A DNA stretch of 23,975 nt from Ophiothrix spiculata (Eukaryota; Echinodermata; Ophiuroidea; Amphilepidida; Ophiotrichidae): the NCBI GenBank assembly GCA_000969725.1, contig JXSR01S073130.1. The stretch is one strand, 5' to 3'. This document shows, piece by piece, positions 1 through 8,784 of the stretch. Every line of letters begins with the position of its first letter. Position 1 is the first letter of the stretch. Under the pieces are notes generated by a model that was not told the origin of the DNA, did no database searches, and saw nothing but the letters and a program-made list of their open reading frames with translations. The translations under genes were made by a program, and so were the position numbers.

Positions 1-461
1 AACCTACAAGTAGTTTTCCATGATTTTGAGGAATATTGGAGAAAATTGCAATTCTTTACCTGCTTTAATTTTTTCTCGCCGGCAAAAAAAAGATGTGAAA
101 ACAGTGTTTCTTGTTTCAAAATTTAACAAGATTTTGTTTCTACACATGTGATGGGTAAACAAATTATTTTTGAAGAAATTGTTTCTCTTTTAATATGTAT
201 TAAACTATCTCTAAGAGCTTTGTTTGATTTTTTATCCGGTAAATCCAGATCTTAGGTACAAATTTAGGATTCAGAAAACACAAGATAGTCACACCACCAT
301 CAAAGAATGATATATTGGAAATTAGTTATCTCTCAATTTGAGCAATTTCTGTGTAAGTGTAAATTTTTGTACTTTTTTGGATATTACCACACTTTTAAGC
401 TTGATTTAGAGCATTTCCATAAGTTTTTAATTCTAAGTGGAGTCTAGGCTAGTCCCTTTAA
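1..461 (+). mobile_element. TTAA-ended MITE, family A, left-truncated by window edge
   Basis: This stretch is the reverse complement, with divergence, of 15980-16440. Matching landmarks include AAGTAGTTTTCCATGATTTT at the left, the CACCACCATCAAAGAATGAT block near 290-310, and the terminus TCTAGGCTAGTCCCTTTAA at 443-461. The full-length copy at 15980-16520 shows that family A is about 540 bases with inverted termini and TTAA at both ends, so roughly 80 bases of this copy lie before the window. No coding capacity. TTAA ends suggest piggyBac-type mobilisation, which is inferred. Confidence 0.75.
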
Positions 462-1999
462 TGCTAGAGACCAAAATGTATCTGAGAGTGACCCATAAAA
501 ACTGTTATAGGATATTCATTTTTGTAGCAAAATATTCCAGTAATATAGCACTAGCTACTTTGACCATATCTCTTCAACAAAACATATTATGAGCATGAAA
601 ATTTACAGGGTTTATGAGAAAAAAATGACTTTTCACGTCATATCAAAATCTCCAAGTTGATTTTTGAAAGTGGGAAAGTGGGTAGTTCCAATAATTGTAA
701 CTCAGGACTAAGTGTCCAGAGTTACAAGAAATATGTGGAGTTGTATTGCCGTTTAAGCTTTCTAAGTTTTGACATGAAATAATTCAGAAATTAAAAACCC
801 AAATAAATTCGACTTAGCATAGGCAACATCTTTTGATAGTGTAGAATCATTATAAAACTAATTTAAATCCAAAGATGAAATTTATTACCCAAATTCTTGA
901 TGTAAACAAAGTTGAGGTTGTCAAATTTGGAAACCCAATGTTACAGCATACAAGGTAAGTTTAGGCCCAAAAATCACACATTTTGAATCTAAATGTTAAC
1001 AAACCACCTATCATGAGATGTACAAGACTCTCAAGGAGCTTACTAATTATAAAATTTGTGAACAGCTTCAATATTTTGGCTGGATTTGAAGTTTGAACTT
1101 AGTCTAAGATTGTCTGTACAGACATGCTTAAATGGCTGTTTTACTACATAGCATTTCCCATGACTTGACACTTAGTCAAGTCATGGTGCCAGGACTAGGA
1201 AGTGGGTGGAATAGGTGACCGGAACATACAGCTTTATTTTTATTTTTTTCGATTTGTTTTTGTTACATAATTTAATGTTCTAGTATATATGGTGTATTGA
1301 TGCATGTATCTAGGCATTTAAAAAGATGTAATTTGATTATTACATATTGAATTTCATATTTCATTGTTAGACTCATATCTATGGTTTTTCTTCAGCCTTG
1401 ATTTTGTACTATGTAATTTGAAAAAAAAAATGACTAGGCTTAAAAAATATACTGTCATTGATAAACTTTAATTTTTAATTATATGTATACCATGATGGCC
1501 TATACCAATACACAAAATATTTCATTTTAATTGGGTGGTACTAAGTATGGAAAATGACATTACCATATTGCGGTTTAGTTAAATTCACACCACTACCATA
1601 GAATATTCTACCGACACCAAAAATTGTCATACGGCACATTGCTCGTCTTTGTAAAGTATCAAGGTGGCGTGTATATAGGTTCATCTGTGTATACATACAA
1701 AACATGATGAAGATTACTTTACCAGATTGAATATGTTGCCATCAATATTTAGGCATCCGTAACATGATGAAATTAGCTAATCGGGAGAGTATTGTTAAAT
1801 AAAATACAGACCAGGTTGATGACAACAAAATGGCTGAAGAGAGATGAAATACTTTATTACTAAAATATAATCTGGCAGATTCCGGGCCGGGGAAAAACAA
1901 GAAATATTTGCAGAAATAAAATTTTGCTCATTTCAGAATCTGGGGCATTTTAATTTCACTAATTACATCAGCATGCTATTAAAATCAATATACATTGTT
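462..1999. other. Intronic sequence, no gene seen
   Basis: AT-rich sequence upstream of exon A with no credible exon or long ORF. Small structures only: an imperfect hairpin around 698-726 (GTAACTCAGGAC against GTCCAGAGTTAC), and a perfect 12-bp-arm hairpin at 1158-1186. Confidence 0.5.
1158..1186. repeat. Perfect short inverted repeat (12-bp arms, 5-nt loop)
   Basis: CCATGACTTGAC at 1158-1169 is followed by ACTTA and then its exact reverse complement GTCAAGTCATGG at 1175-1186. Function unknown; the arms may be the centre of a decayed foldback element. Confidence 0.8.
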
Positions 2000-2264
2000 A
2001 ATATGATAGATTATGAGTGGCAAATCCAAAATTTTACTCACTACTTTAGCTTTCGCCATTTTGGCTGATGGCTTGATCACAAGTACCTTGGTATGTATGA
2101 TTCGCTGCTTATCAACAAACATCACAAACCTGTGGAAGAGACTAACATCAAGTTTCCCGGGAGAAGCAGTGAACCAAGGCACTTGTGATCAAGCCATCAG
2201 CAAAGATGGCGAAAGCTAAAGTAGTGAGTAAATTTTGGATTTGCCACCCATAATCTATCATATT
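2000..2264. repeat. Long foldback (about 93-bp near-perfect arms, about 79-nt loop)
   Basis: The left arm (2000-2093, beginning AATATGATAGATTATGAGTG) is the reverse complement of the right arm (2173-2264, ending CCATAATCTATCATATT) with only a few mismatches. A further outer pair, AAAACAAGAAATATTTGC near 1895-1912 against GCAAATATTTCTTGTTTT at 2364-2381, suggests a larger TIR element of about 490 bases. The 13-mer ACATTGTTAATAT occurs just left of the structure (1992-2004) and again to the right (2297-2309). ORFs on both strands here are products of the palindrome. It lies in the intron 200 bases before exon A, so it would be transcribed in the pre-mRNA. Confidence 0.85.
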
Positions 2265-2459
2265 TATCTGCAATCCTACAAAATATGAACTTATTTACAT
2301 TGTTAATATTAGCGGCAAACTTTAATTATGTGATTTTGGGTTATTAACAAAATTAAATTGCTTGCAAATATTTCTTGTTTTACAGTATATACACAGAGCC
2401 AAAATAAGATAATACAAATAACAATATCATATAAGTATGATTTTTTTCTTGTTTTTCAG

Positions 2460-2557
2460 GTCACCCAGGTGCTGATACAAATACACAGGAAGGAGATAAA
2501 AGTAATCAATGGTTTGGTGCCTCATTAAGAAGTGCAGGGCCTGATGGGAAAGTTGTG
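2460..2557 (+). CDS. Integrin alpha subunit, internal exon A (beta-propeller, QWFGAS motif)
   Basis: This 98-base internal exon encodes part of the extracellular FG-GAP beta-propeller of an integrin alpha subunit, the ligand-binding head of the alpha/beta adhesion receptor. A pyrimidine tract ending TTTTTCAG precedes it and GTAAGT follows. The first two bases complete a codon begun upstream, and then 32 codons read HPGADTNTQEGDKSNQWFGA and continue SLRSAGPDGKVV. The QWFGASxRS block is a hallmark of RGD-class integrin alpha chains, just before the conserved Cys-Ala-Pro. It ends in phase 0 and joins exactly to the exon at 8276, which begins ACAPRFVWF. The preceding exon is not found within the 2.4 kb upstream. 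Family assignment is strong; subtype is not certain. Confidence 0.9.
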
Positions 2558-2634
2558 GTAAGTAAGATAATAGGCAGAATTCATAAAAATAGCAATTGCT
2601 TATAAGCAAAAGATGTTAAGAAAATGCAAAAGCT

Positions 2635-2830
2635 AGACAAGAAAAAGATTTAGCTTCACTAATTGCTTCAAAACATATTTGCAACCTTTTCGCTTCGACT
2701 TCTGCCTTTTTCTTGTCTGTAATCAACTCAGACAAGCAAAAGCTACCATGCAAACAATAGCCAGGCTAGTGTTTGCTTACATGAAGTTAGAAGTTGCTTT
2801 CTCTACTGCATGGTAATTTCAGGTACAGAC
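2635..2830. repeat. Cluster of inverted repeats, probable small decayed foldback element
   Basis: AGACAAGAAAAAG (2635-2647) is the reverse complement of CTTTTTCTTGTCT (2706-2718). TACCATGCA near 2743 mirrors TGCATGGTA near 2808. No coding content. Family not recognised. Confidence 0.5.
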
Positions 2831-2904
2831 AATACAGCAAGTCTTCCTACATTTTCTGCATTAATTTGTCGCAGTTTTCAACAAATAGCATGATTTGTAT
2901 AATT

Positions 2905-2985
2905 AGAGAATAAAAGATAAGATTTCTTGTTTTGCCCATCATCTATCGTCTCATAATGGATGGGCATACATTATTTTTGAGTAAT
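2905..2985 (+). repeat. Dispersed repeat fragment, also present at 15021-15170
   Basis: AGAGAATAAAAGATAAGATT and the following CATCTATCGTCTCATAATGG block recur downstream. The first part is in direct orientation at 15020. The second part is reverse complemented around 15105-15132. The second copy looks palindromic, so this one is probably half of the same element. Confidence 0.6.
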
Positions 2986-3050
2986 GGGTGTCTCCCCCAA
3001 GCTTGCTTATCCACTAGTACTGGCTTTTGTGTCATGTTCTTTAATATAGA

Positions 3051-3346
3051 AGGGTGAAAACATCCTGGGGAACACATAGTCGGCCTCCAAACAAAATTTT
3101 CACTACCAAACATTTGATCATGACGTCACCAAATATTTGCCATCGAATTTAAAGTATGAACCGGTAACAAACATTTGGTGCAATGTATAGATGGCAATTT
3201 AATACATGTGCAATATAGCGCAAAATTTTATTTGGTCTCAACTCAGTGTTGAAGTTATTTTATTTGGAGTCACTCGTCATTTTGACGTCACGACCAAATG
3301 TTTGGTAGCGAAAATTTTGTTTGGAGGCCGACTATGTTTTCACCCT
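3051..3346. mobile_element. Non-autonomous TIR element, about 296 bp
   Basis: The termini are inverted copies over about 65 bases. The left starts AGGGTGAAAACA and continues ATAGTCGGCCTCCAAACAAA; the right is its reverse complement, ending in TGTTTTCACCCT. The left arm carries an extra 12-13 bases (TCCTGGGGAACAC) between the first two blocks. The interior contains a TGACGTCA-like motif in each arm and no ORF of note. No clear target duplication is seen, so the superfamily is undetermined. Confidence 0.85.
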
Positions 3347-3419
3347 AACTTTTATCTTACAGGGCATGGTCCAGTCATTTCTAGTTCAGTGTCATGCCAA
3401 CGTGATGCAGTCATTATGT

Positions 3420-3751
3420 CCCATATGCAAGCCCGTAGCCAAGGGGGGGGGGGGGCGTCGCACCCCCCAAATTTGACAATGTACAAAAAAGGTCCACAAA
3501 AATTCCCCAAATGTCCACCAAAAGAACACCCAAAGCACCAAAACATGTAAATGTATGTCGTTTTTTATTAAAATTCTACACAAAATGCTTGTAAAACTGC
3601 TTAAAACCCTTTTTTTTTTTGCTTGTTACTTTGTCAAAACCACTAAAATTAGTTTAGGGTCGACCAAAACGAAAAATTTTCCTCCATAAAGTCCACTTTT
3701 TAAAAGTCCGCACCCCTTGAAAAAAATCCTGGCTACGGGCCTGCCCATATG
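3420..3751. mobile_element. hAT-type MITE with 8-bp target-site duplication
   Basis: The element proper (3428-3743) starts CAAGCCCGTAGCCAAGG and ends CCTGGCTACGGGCCTG, an almost perfect inverted pair (CAxGCCCGTAGCCA). It is flanked by the 8-mer CCCATATG at 3420-3427 and again at 3744-3751. An 8-bp duplication plus CA..TG termini is the signature of hAT transposons (established). The left end contains a run of 12 G, followed soon by a C run. The 316-bp interior encodes nothing recognisable, so it is non-autonomous. Ends of this type are common in marine invertebrate genomes. Confidence 0.85.
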
Positions 3752-4429
3752 TTTGAATTTTTAGCGTGAATACATGATATGTTCCTGAAAACTAATGTCA
3801 TTAAAACATTTAATATGTCATCTCTTTTTTCCTAGCATAATAATTCAAGACTTCTGTGAATGTGGTTAGATCATAGGATGCCATGAGTGTGATAATTTTC
3901 AAAACACGACTTTCTGAGAATTTCCGAAGCTGATTTTACACTTTCCGGCAATTTGCCGACAGAAAAAGTGACTCTTCAACACAATAACCAGAATGTTAAG
4001 TTCGCGTTCTCGTTAACTGGTTGCGTACGAATTCGAACTTGTAATTAGTGTCAGCACTACAGTGTCACTTTCAGTGTGATCGCCTTTATGACTTTTTAAG
4101 TGACTTGAAATCTTAAGCTTAATCAGCCGATTTCAAATGGAAATTTCACTCTTTTGTGTCGGTGAGCTTATGGTACCATCAGCCAAAAGTTGTTCAGAAT
4201 CAGTGTAACTAATAATGTATGGGTCTGGTTCTGTTTATTTTTCACTTTTATTGCACTGAAATGCGAGACGTTTTTCGGAAATTTTTGTTGACAAAATTGC
4301 GCATACTAATGAGCTTGTACGTGATTGGTTGAAAAAATGGCCATGTGATCAATATTCTGGAGATTTCCGAATGGATTTTAAAAAGGTCTATTAACACCCT
4401 TAAAATTTATGGAGCAAAAATATTTAAAT

Positions 4430-4690
4430 AAATGTCGGTGCTTATATAGCGCTTTTCCAGAACTGATCAAAGCGCTTTACATTTATTCCGTTACCACTAG
4501 AATACAACAAGCTGCCTATTCAAGTGCTCAATAGTCATATTCCTAGTAACTCCCCATATAACGCTTGGGTCGACGAGGCAAGCGTGATAAAGTGATTTGC
4601 CCAGGTTCACAACACGTTGGCCCAAACGGGACTCGAACTCACAACCTCACGTTTATGAGTCCTATCGATTTCCGCTAGACCACACACGCC
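4430..4690 (-). mobile_element. tRNA-derived SINE
   Basis: Read on the minus strand, the element starts GGCGTGTGTGGTCTAGCGGA. It carries an A-box-like TGGTCTAGCGGA (4671-4682) and a perfect B-box GTTCGAGTCCC (4628-4638), the internal RNA polymerase III promoter of tRNA-derived SINEs. The body then reads TGGGCAAATCACTTTATCAC and ends in a tail with paired AAAGCGCTTT and AAAAGCGCTATATA motifs (4440-4485), a layout seen in many animal SINE families. About 260 bases. It is not a functional tRNA because the acceptor arm is absent. Its own transcription would run opposite to the host gene. Confidence 0.85.
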
Positions 4691-4760
4691 CATATTCTTT
4701 TTGTAATTGCTTTCTCAGGGCCATTTCTTGGAAGGGGGAGGGCACGAAAAATTAAAATGT
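4689..4760 (+). repeat. Direct repeat copy 1 (partner at 5540-5610)
   Basis: CCCATATTCTTTTTGTAATT followed by GCTTTCTCAGGGCC and a G-rich run, then ACGAAAAAT, recurs about 850 bases downstream with few changes. It directly abuts the tRNA-like 5' end of the SINE. Probably the terminus of a MITE. Confidence 0.75.
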
Positions 4761-4808
4761 TAGAAAAAAAATTGTTAGTCATTATTAATTCACCATCTTG
4801 AAAAAAAA

Positions 4809-5074
4809 GCAAATATGTGATGACTCACCCCGAAAAGGGGGACTTTGCGACAGAACACTTTTCAAGAAACAGGTGAAAATAGGCAGCAAAATATAAAGAA
4901 AATAATAAGAATTTCCAGCAGATTTTCTGTTGTAAAATTTGATCGCCTTGATCAATTTCAACGAGTAAGAAGTGATTTTAAAGCTTAAAAAATGCTGCAA
5001 CAGATGAAATTAAAAATCAAAATTGATATCATCTGCAAAGTCCCACCTTTCGGGGTGAGCTGTCGCATATTTGC
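4809..5074. mobile_element. TIR/foldback element with 40-bp arms
   Basis: The left arm (4809-4848) starts GCAAATATGTGATGACTCAC and ends GGGGGACTTTGC. The right arm (5035-5074) is its reverse complement with a few mismatches, ending GTCGCATATTTGC. The interior has no coding capacity; the ORF across it on the minus strand is incidental. Superfamily unknown. Confidence 0.8.
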
Positions 5075-5207
5075 ACAATTTTAAGGATACTGCAACTGTA
5101 TTCATAAATTTTGCTGCTGTTTTGATTTTGGAAATCTGACTGAAATCAATGCCTCGCTTTTGGATAAATGCACTGCATAAGACTTACACAATGGTACATT
5201 TTTGTCT

Positions 5208-5431
5208 AAGGGCCGCACCATTAAATTTCCAGGGGGGAGCAGGAAGTTTGGTTCGGGATTGAATTTTTTTTTTGCTCCCATTCTGGAGCAAATTTTTTTT
5301 CCCTGGAAATTACTATTTTTCTGCCTATTCCATGTTCAGGGGGAATTTTGTTTTTCTTCTGCCTGTGGAGGGGGATTTTTTTTTTCCAAAAAACTTCCTG
5401 CTCCACCCTGGAAATCTAATGATGCGCCCTT
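5208..5431. mobile_element. TIR element, about 224 bp, T/G-rich interior
   Basis: The left end AAGGGCCGCACCATTAAATT, then TCCAGGGGGGAGCAGGAAG, is the reverse complement of the right end (CTTCCTGCTCCACCCTGGAA, then ATCTAATGATGCGCCCTT). Arms are about 45 bases. The interior repeats TTTTTTT-rich blocks with TTTCCC/CCCTGGAAA. The ORFs here on both strands are products of the palindrome. Confidence 0.8.
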
Positions 5432-5539
5432 AAATTGAGTCAAAGTTGTCATGAATGTGCCTAGGTTTATGATCCACATTTTGTTTCTTGTTATTTATTT
5501 GGAAGGACATTTTGATCAAATATTTGCTCCATAAACAAT

Positions 5540-5990
5540 CCCATATTCTTTTCGTAATTGCTTTCTCAGGGCCGTTTCTCGGAAGGAGGGGGGGGGCCTC
5601 GAAAAATAAAGTTGTATGCATGTTCGTCAGAGCATCTCAAAATCGGACCTTTGAAGTTGTATTCATGTACAGCAAATTCCAATCCTTAATGGCATATAAT
5701 CAAAATCATACCCCTAAAATGGTGTAATACATCAAAATTGGTGTAACACCATTTACTGCCATGCCACAAAAACAGGGATGCTTTTTTGTTGCTGGCCTAT
5801 ATCTTGGAATTTTAGAATAGCTGGGTAAAAGTGACGTCAAAGATATCTTAAATTAACGATCCTTAATGGATCCTTTACCTTGAAAAAGTTTCCCTCTTTC
5901 GTAAGTCGTCCTCAACACCAATGGACCAAAATCTGACCCTTTTTCATCTTTTTGTCTGATGAGCATGCCAACAATGTAATGATGTGCCCA
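5540..5990. mobile_element. MITE-like repeat, family also at 12845-13330
   Basis: It begins with the direct-repeat module CCCATATTCTTTTCGTAATT. Towards each end it has an inverted pair, ATGCATGTTCGTCAGAGCA near 5616 and GTCTGATGAGCATGCCAACA near 5954. Internal text such as CAGAGCATCTCAAAATCGGA and CCCCTAAAATGGTGTAAT parallels 12897-12970, and ATGAGCATG near the right end parallels 13287-13300. Boundaries are approximate. Confidence 0.55.
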
Positions 5991-6239
5991 GCATTCACCT
6001 GGGTACCATTTACATGTGAACCAAAATCAAAACCTAATTCAGTTTTAATGGTGAGATATAAATATGATACTAGTAGACTTTCTTAAAATATATGGTTACA
6101 TAATTGGCTTCTTTATTGTGGAATGAGATGCACCATTAGATTCATAACTAGTTGGTAAGATCCCTGAAGCTTTTCTTAGTCACAGGAAATTAGTGAATAA
6201 AAATGTACCAAATGATTGAGAAAAGGAACCCAATATAAA

Positions 6240-7080
6240 TGGTAACACATCACGGTATTGGAAAGCATTGAGACGAGCTCTATCAGCAAGTAGTAATTGA
6301 GTGTTAAAGGGTTGTTGCTTAGTTATGCAGAGATGCCACATTTTAGAATAAATTCTGAATTCAGAATTTTTCAATTGGTTTAAAGGTGCAATTCATGATT
6401 TTGATGTGGCCTATTTTCTAGCTAAATAGAAAGAAGAGTGCAACATATATACTGAAAATTTCACTTGATTCCTACCGTTCGTTTCCAAGTTACAAGCTTT
6501 TTAGCATTTTGAAAATCCCCATAGACTACTGTGTTGTAATTACTGTCGGGGCCCCGACAATAATTAGAAAATTACACATTTTTTCTCAAAAACGCAAGCA
6601 CATATGAAAGAATGGTTTGGGGATCGTAACATATACCACTTGAGGATTCTTATAAGATAAAAAAAACTCCAATTTGATAGAGGTGACCTTGAGGGTGAAA
6701 AGTGGATCATGAATTGCCCCTTTAAGCCTAAATTCAGATTTTTTTATTGGTTGTTTTGTGTACAAAGGTGTAGGCAATATTGGTTTCTCACATACTTTCT
6801 AAGTATTTCTGATTTTTTGAACACCAATGAGTGGCATCTCTGGTTATGGGAACTTACTGTTAAAGGTGTATCTCTTGATTATTGTATAATTATGGTAACA
6901 CGTATGCCATGATTTTGGGAAGGTTTTGGATGAACTCTGTCATCATATGGCAATTGAGTTTTAAAGGTCTGTAGCATTGAGTTGGTAACTGAATTAAGTA
7001 TGAAAGGTGCACAGTTTGATTATGATTTCAGAAAGCTTTTGAGATTTCATCACTTAGCAATCTGAAGTTAAAGGTGTGTT
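6240..7080 (+). repeat. Degenerate repeat array interrupted by a TIR element
   Basis: The blocks at about 6240-6330 and 6893-6990 align over roughly 95 bases: ATGGTAACAC, then a CATGATTTTGG/CGGTATTGGAAAG region, then CTCTGTCATCA/CTCTATCAGCA, then AATTGAGTTTTAAAGG and a TAGCATTGAGTTGGTAAC-like end. Further TTAAAGG-centred variants occur at 6860 and 7068. Divergence is high. No coding frame is conserved. Confidence 0.4.
6380..6725. mobile_element. TTAA-ended MITE with central palindrome
   Basis: The left end TTAAAGGTGCAATTCATGAT is mirrored by the right end ATCATGAATTGCCCCTTTAA. Both ends sit at TTAA, the piggyBac-type target (established for piggyBac, inferred here). About 346 bases. The middle carries the perfect palindrome TGTCGGGGCCCCGACA (6544-6559) within an AATTA(C/T) context. 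No transposase. Confidence 0.8.
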
Positions 7081-7414
7081 ATTAGAATTATAGATTTATT
7101 TAAGATCCATGACATGATTGGAAGAAGAACAGAAATTTGTGGAATTTAAATATTCAAATTCATTGAGAAGAAGACTAATATTTTGATACTATACAGTTAC
7201 CAGTGTAATCTGTTGCGTTTGCTGATTTTCTGCACTGTATTTTTGTCCAGTACAAAAAATGTGAACTTCGGACCTGATTTTGCCTTATCGTATTTGTTCA
7301 TGTTTAAGATTGTATGTTTATACTGGTTAATTAGTAATGTAAGCATCTTTAACACTTTTATAACCTTTATCACTAAAGTGACCAAGGCATTTAACACCAA
7401 CCTCAAGTACACCT

Positions 7415-7549
7415 CCCCCAGGACCTAGTCCGTCAAGAAAGACCACGGGCATGAAGTCAAAGACCTAACCGAGGGCGCTAGTCCGAGCCCTCGCTGCTCA
7501 TTTCACTTGCTGCCCGTGGTCCTTCTAAACAGACTACCAGAACCTGGGT
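7415..7549. repeat. Small foldback element, CCACGGGCA arms
   Basis: AGTCCGTCAAGAAAGACCAC then GGGCATGAAGT on the left is the reverse complement, with changes, of ACTTGCTGCCCGTGGTCC then TTCTAAACAGACT on the right. An inner stem GAGGGC/GCCCTC lies at 7471-7492. The outer ends CCCCCAGG and CCTGGG are also inverted. GC content is higher than in the surroundings. No coding assignment. Confidence 0.6.
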
Positions 7550-8062
7550 ATATTTCACAAAGACATCTTAAAGTTACTAACAATCGTAAGTTTATTTCAC
7601 GAAAGACTTAAGATTAAATGCATTCGTAAATATCTTTATAAGATTATGATCAATCATTTAGTCATCCTTTATTGTAAATATGATCGTAAATTTGGAATTC
7701 ATTATAGTTATGTTTTTTTAGCGAGGAAATTAATTTAATAGTATAGTAGATCTATGAAAGTGGTTACACATATGTTTTGCGCAAAAAAAGATGGAGCTCT
7801 TTGATCTTTGATTGCTGTTCGATATGATTTGGTAATTATGCACGTTTTGGAAACCTAGGAATGGTCTTAATTCTTAGTGAAATATACCGCTATTTACAGC
7901 CACTATCTCGATTATTCGTAACTTCGTTCGTAGCTCTGATTACTTTTATAATCTTTTGTGAAATGGATCTTACAATCATTCGTGGCCACAATCGCTTTTA
8001 GGCATACGAATGTACTTAACAAATAGAACTTACGATCACCTATGTGAAATATATACCCCAGG
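7543..8062. mobile_element. TIR element, about 520 bp
   Basis: The left end CCTGGGTATATTTCACAAAG is mirrored by the right end ATGTGAAATATATACCCCAGG (8042-8062). Subterminal blocks such as ACAATCGTAAGTT on the left against AACTTACGATCA on the right extend the inverted relation. Several short TTTCACRAAAG/CTTTTGTGAAAT units recur inside. No ORF. It overlaps by a few bases the foldback immediately to its left, so the two may be parts of one composite. Confidence 0.7.
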
Positions 8063-8275
8063 CCCCCTCATATACGGAGGAGTTCTGAAAAAAATAATGT
8101 TCCATTTAGTTATTTTTTATGAGCCCAAGTTGCTATCATTATATTCAACTTTGGTCTTAAATTAAAAATATGATTTTTGACGAATTTTCACACTGTCTGT
8201 GATACAATTTCAGCTAGTTGATATTCCAATTTGACTTAATTTTTGACAGTAGTTTGCTTTCTCTATTTGTTTCAG

Positions 8276-8414
8276 GCCTGTGCACCCAGATTTGTATGGT
8301 TTGAAGCGCCACATCTGAATGGTCAAGTACGAGAACCAGTGGGAGCATGTTATGTAATCGATGGCGATTTAGCGTCCAACTCCGCAGGATATTCACCTTG
8401 TCAAACTTCGGACA
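8276..8414 (+). CDS. Integrin alpha subunit, internal exon B (CAPRFVWF / EPVGACYV)
   Basis: This 139-base exon has an acceptor (TTTGTTTCAG) just before 8276 and a donor GTAAGT at 8415. It encodes 46 residues plus one base, starting ACAPRFVWFEAPHLNGQVRE and continuing PVGACYVIDGD up to YSPCQTSD. In RGD-class integrins the Cys-Ala-Pro cysteine pairs with the Cys of PVGxC, and the Cys of the (E)YxPC motif pairs with one in the next exon; three of those four cysteines are here. Phase 0 in and phase 1 out match the neighbours at 2460-2557 and 13446-13510. Oddly, its 3' 95 bases plus donor are tandemly duplicated downstream (8320-8846). Only the first donor gives an open frame into the next exon. 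Confidence 0.93.
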
Positions 8415-8483
8415 GTAAGTATGCTCTTAGTAGAATATCCTGGGGAGGGGGGAACTCGGATTTGAGTTGGTCAGGGTGTACGG

Positions 8484-8565
8484 GAACCAGTGGGAGCATA
8501 TTATATAATCGATGGCGATTTAGTCTCCAACTCAGCAGGATTATCACCATGTCAAACTTAGGACA
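8484..8565 (+). pseudogene. Exon B pseudo-copy 2 (integrin fragment)
   Basis: In its own frame this reads EPVGAYYIIDGDLVSNSAGL then SPCQT followed by TAG. The PVGxC cysteine is lost to Tyr and the frame is broken before the duplicated donor at 8566. If exon B were spliced from this second donor, the first-copy frame would stay open to the junction, but joining to 13446 would create CAG TAA. It is therefore non-productive. Confidence 0.85.
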
Positions 8566-8632
8566 GTAAGTATGCTCTTGTTGGAATATCCCAAAGAAGG
8601 GGGTACTCAGATTTGAGTTGGAGTGGGGTGTT

Positions 8633-8714
8633 GAACCAGTGGGAGCATGTTATGTAATCAATGGTGATTTAGCGTCCAACTCCGCAGGACATTCACCTTG
8701 TCTAACTTCGGACA
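8633..8714 (+). pseudogene. Exon B pseudo-copy 3 (intact 3' half with donor, no acceptor)
   Basis: Reads EPVGACYVINGDLASNSAGH then SPCLTSD, all cysteines kept, followed by a good donor at 8715. No pyrimidine tract plus AG precedes it, so it cannot be an independent exon. Read-through from the first copy hits TAA at 8567 before reaching it. Confidence 0.8.
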
Positions 8715-8784
8715 GTAAGTATGCTCTTATTGGAATATCCTGGGGGGGGGGGATACTCTGATTTGAGTTTGTCTGGGTGTATGA

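Noticed and set aside
953-962. GTAAGT after ACAAG near 955 as the donor of the preceding integrin exon.
   Set aside because: The upstream sequence gives no integrin-like peptide in any frame and lacks a suitable acceptor.
2013-2219. Overlapping 65- and 68-codon ORFs on both strands.
   Set aside because: They lie on the long foldback, whose arms automatically produce mirrored ORFs.
3206-3550. 114-codon + strand open frame.
   Set aside because: It runs across the right end of one TIR element and into the hAT MITE, including its G run. It is a product of repeats.
8243-8569. 108-codon ORF as a single exon.
   Set aside because: Only 8276-8414 matches integrin. The rest is upstream intron and read-through into the duplicated unit in the wrong frame.
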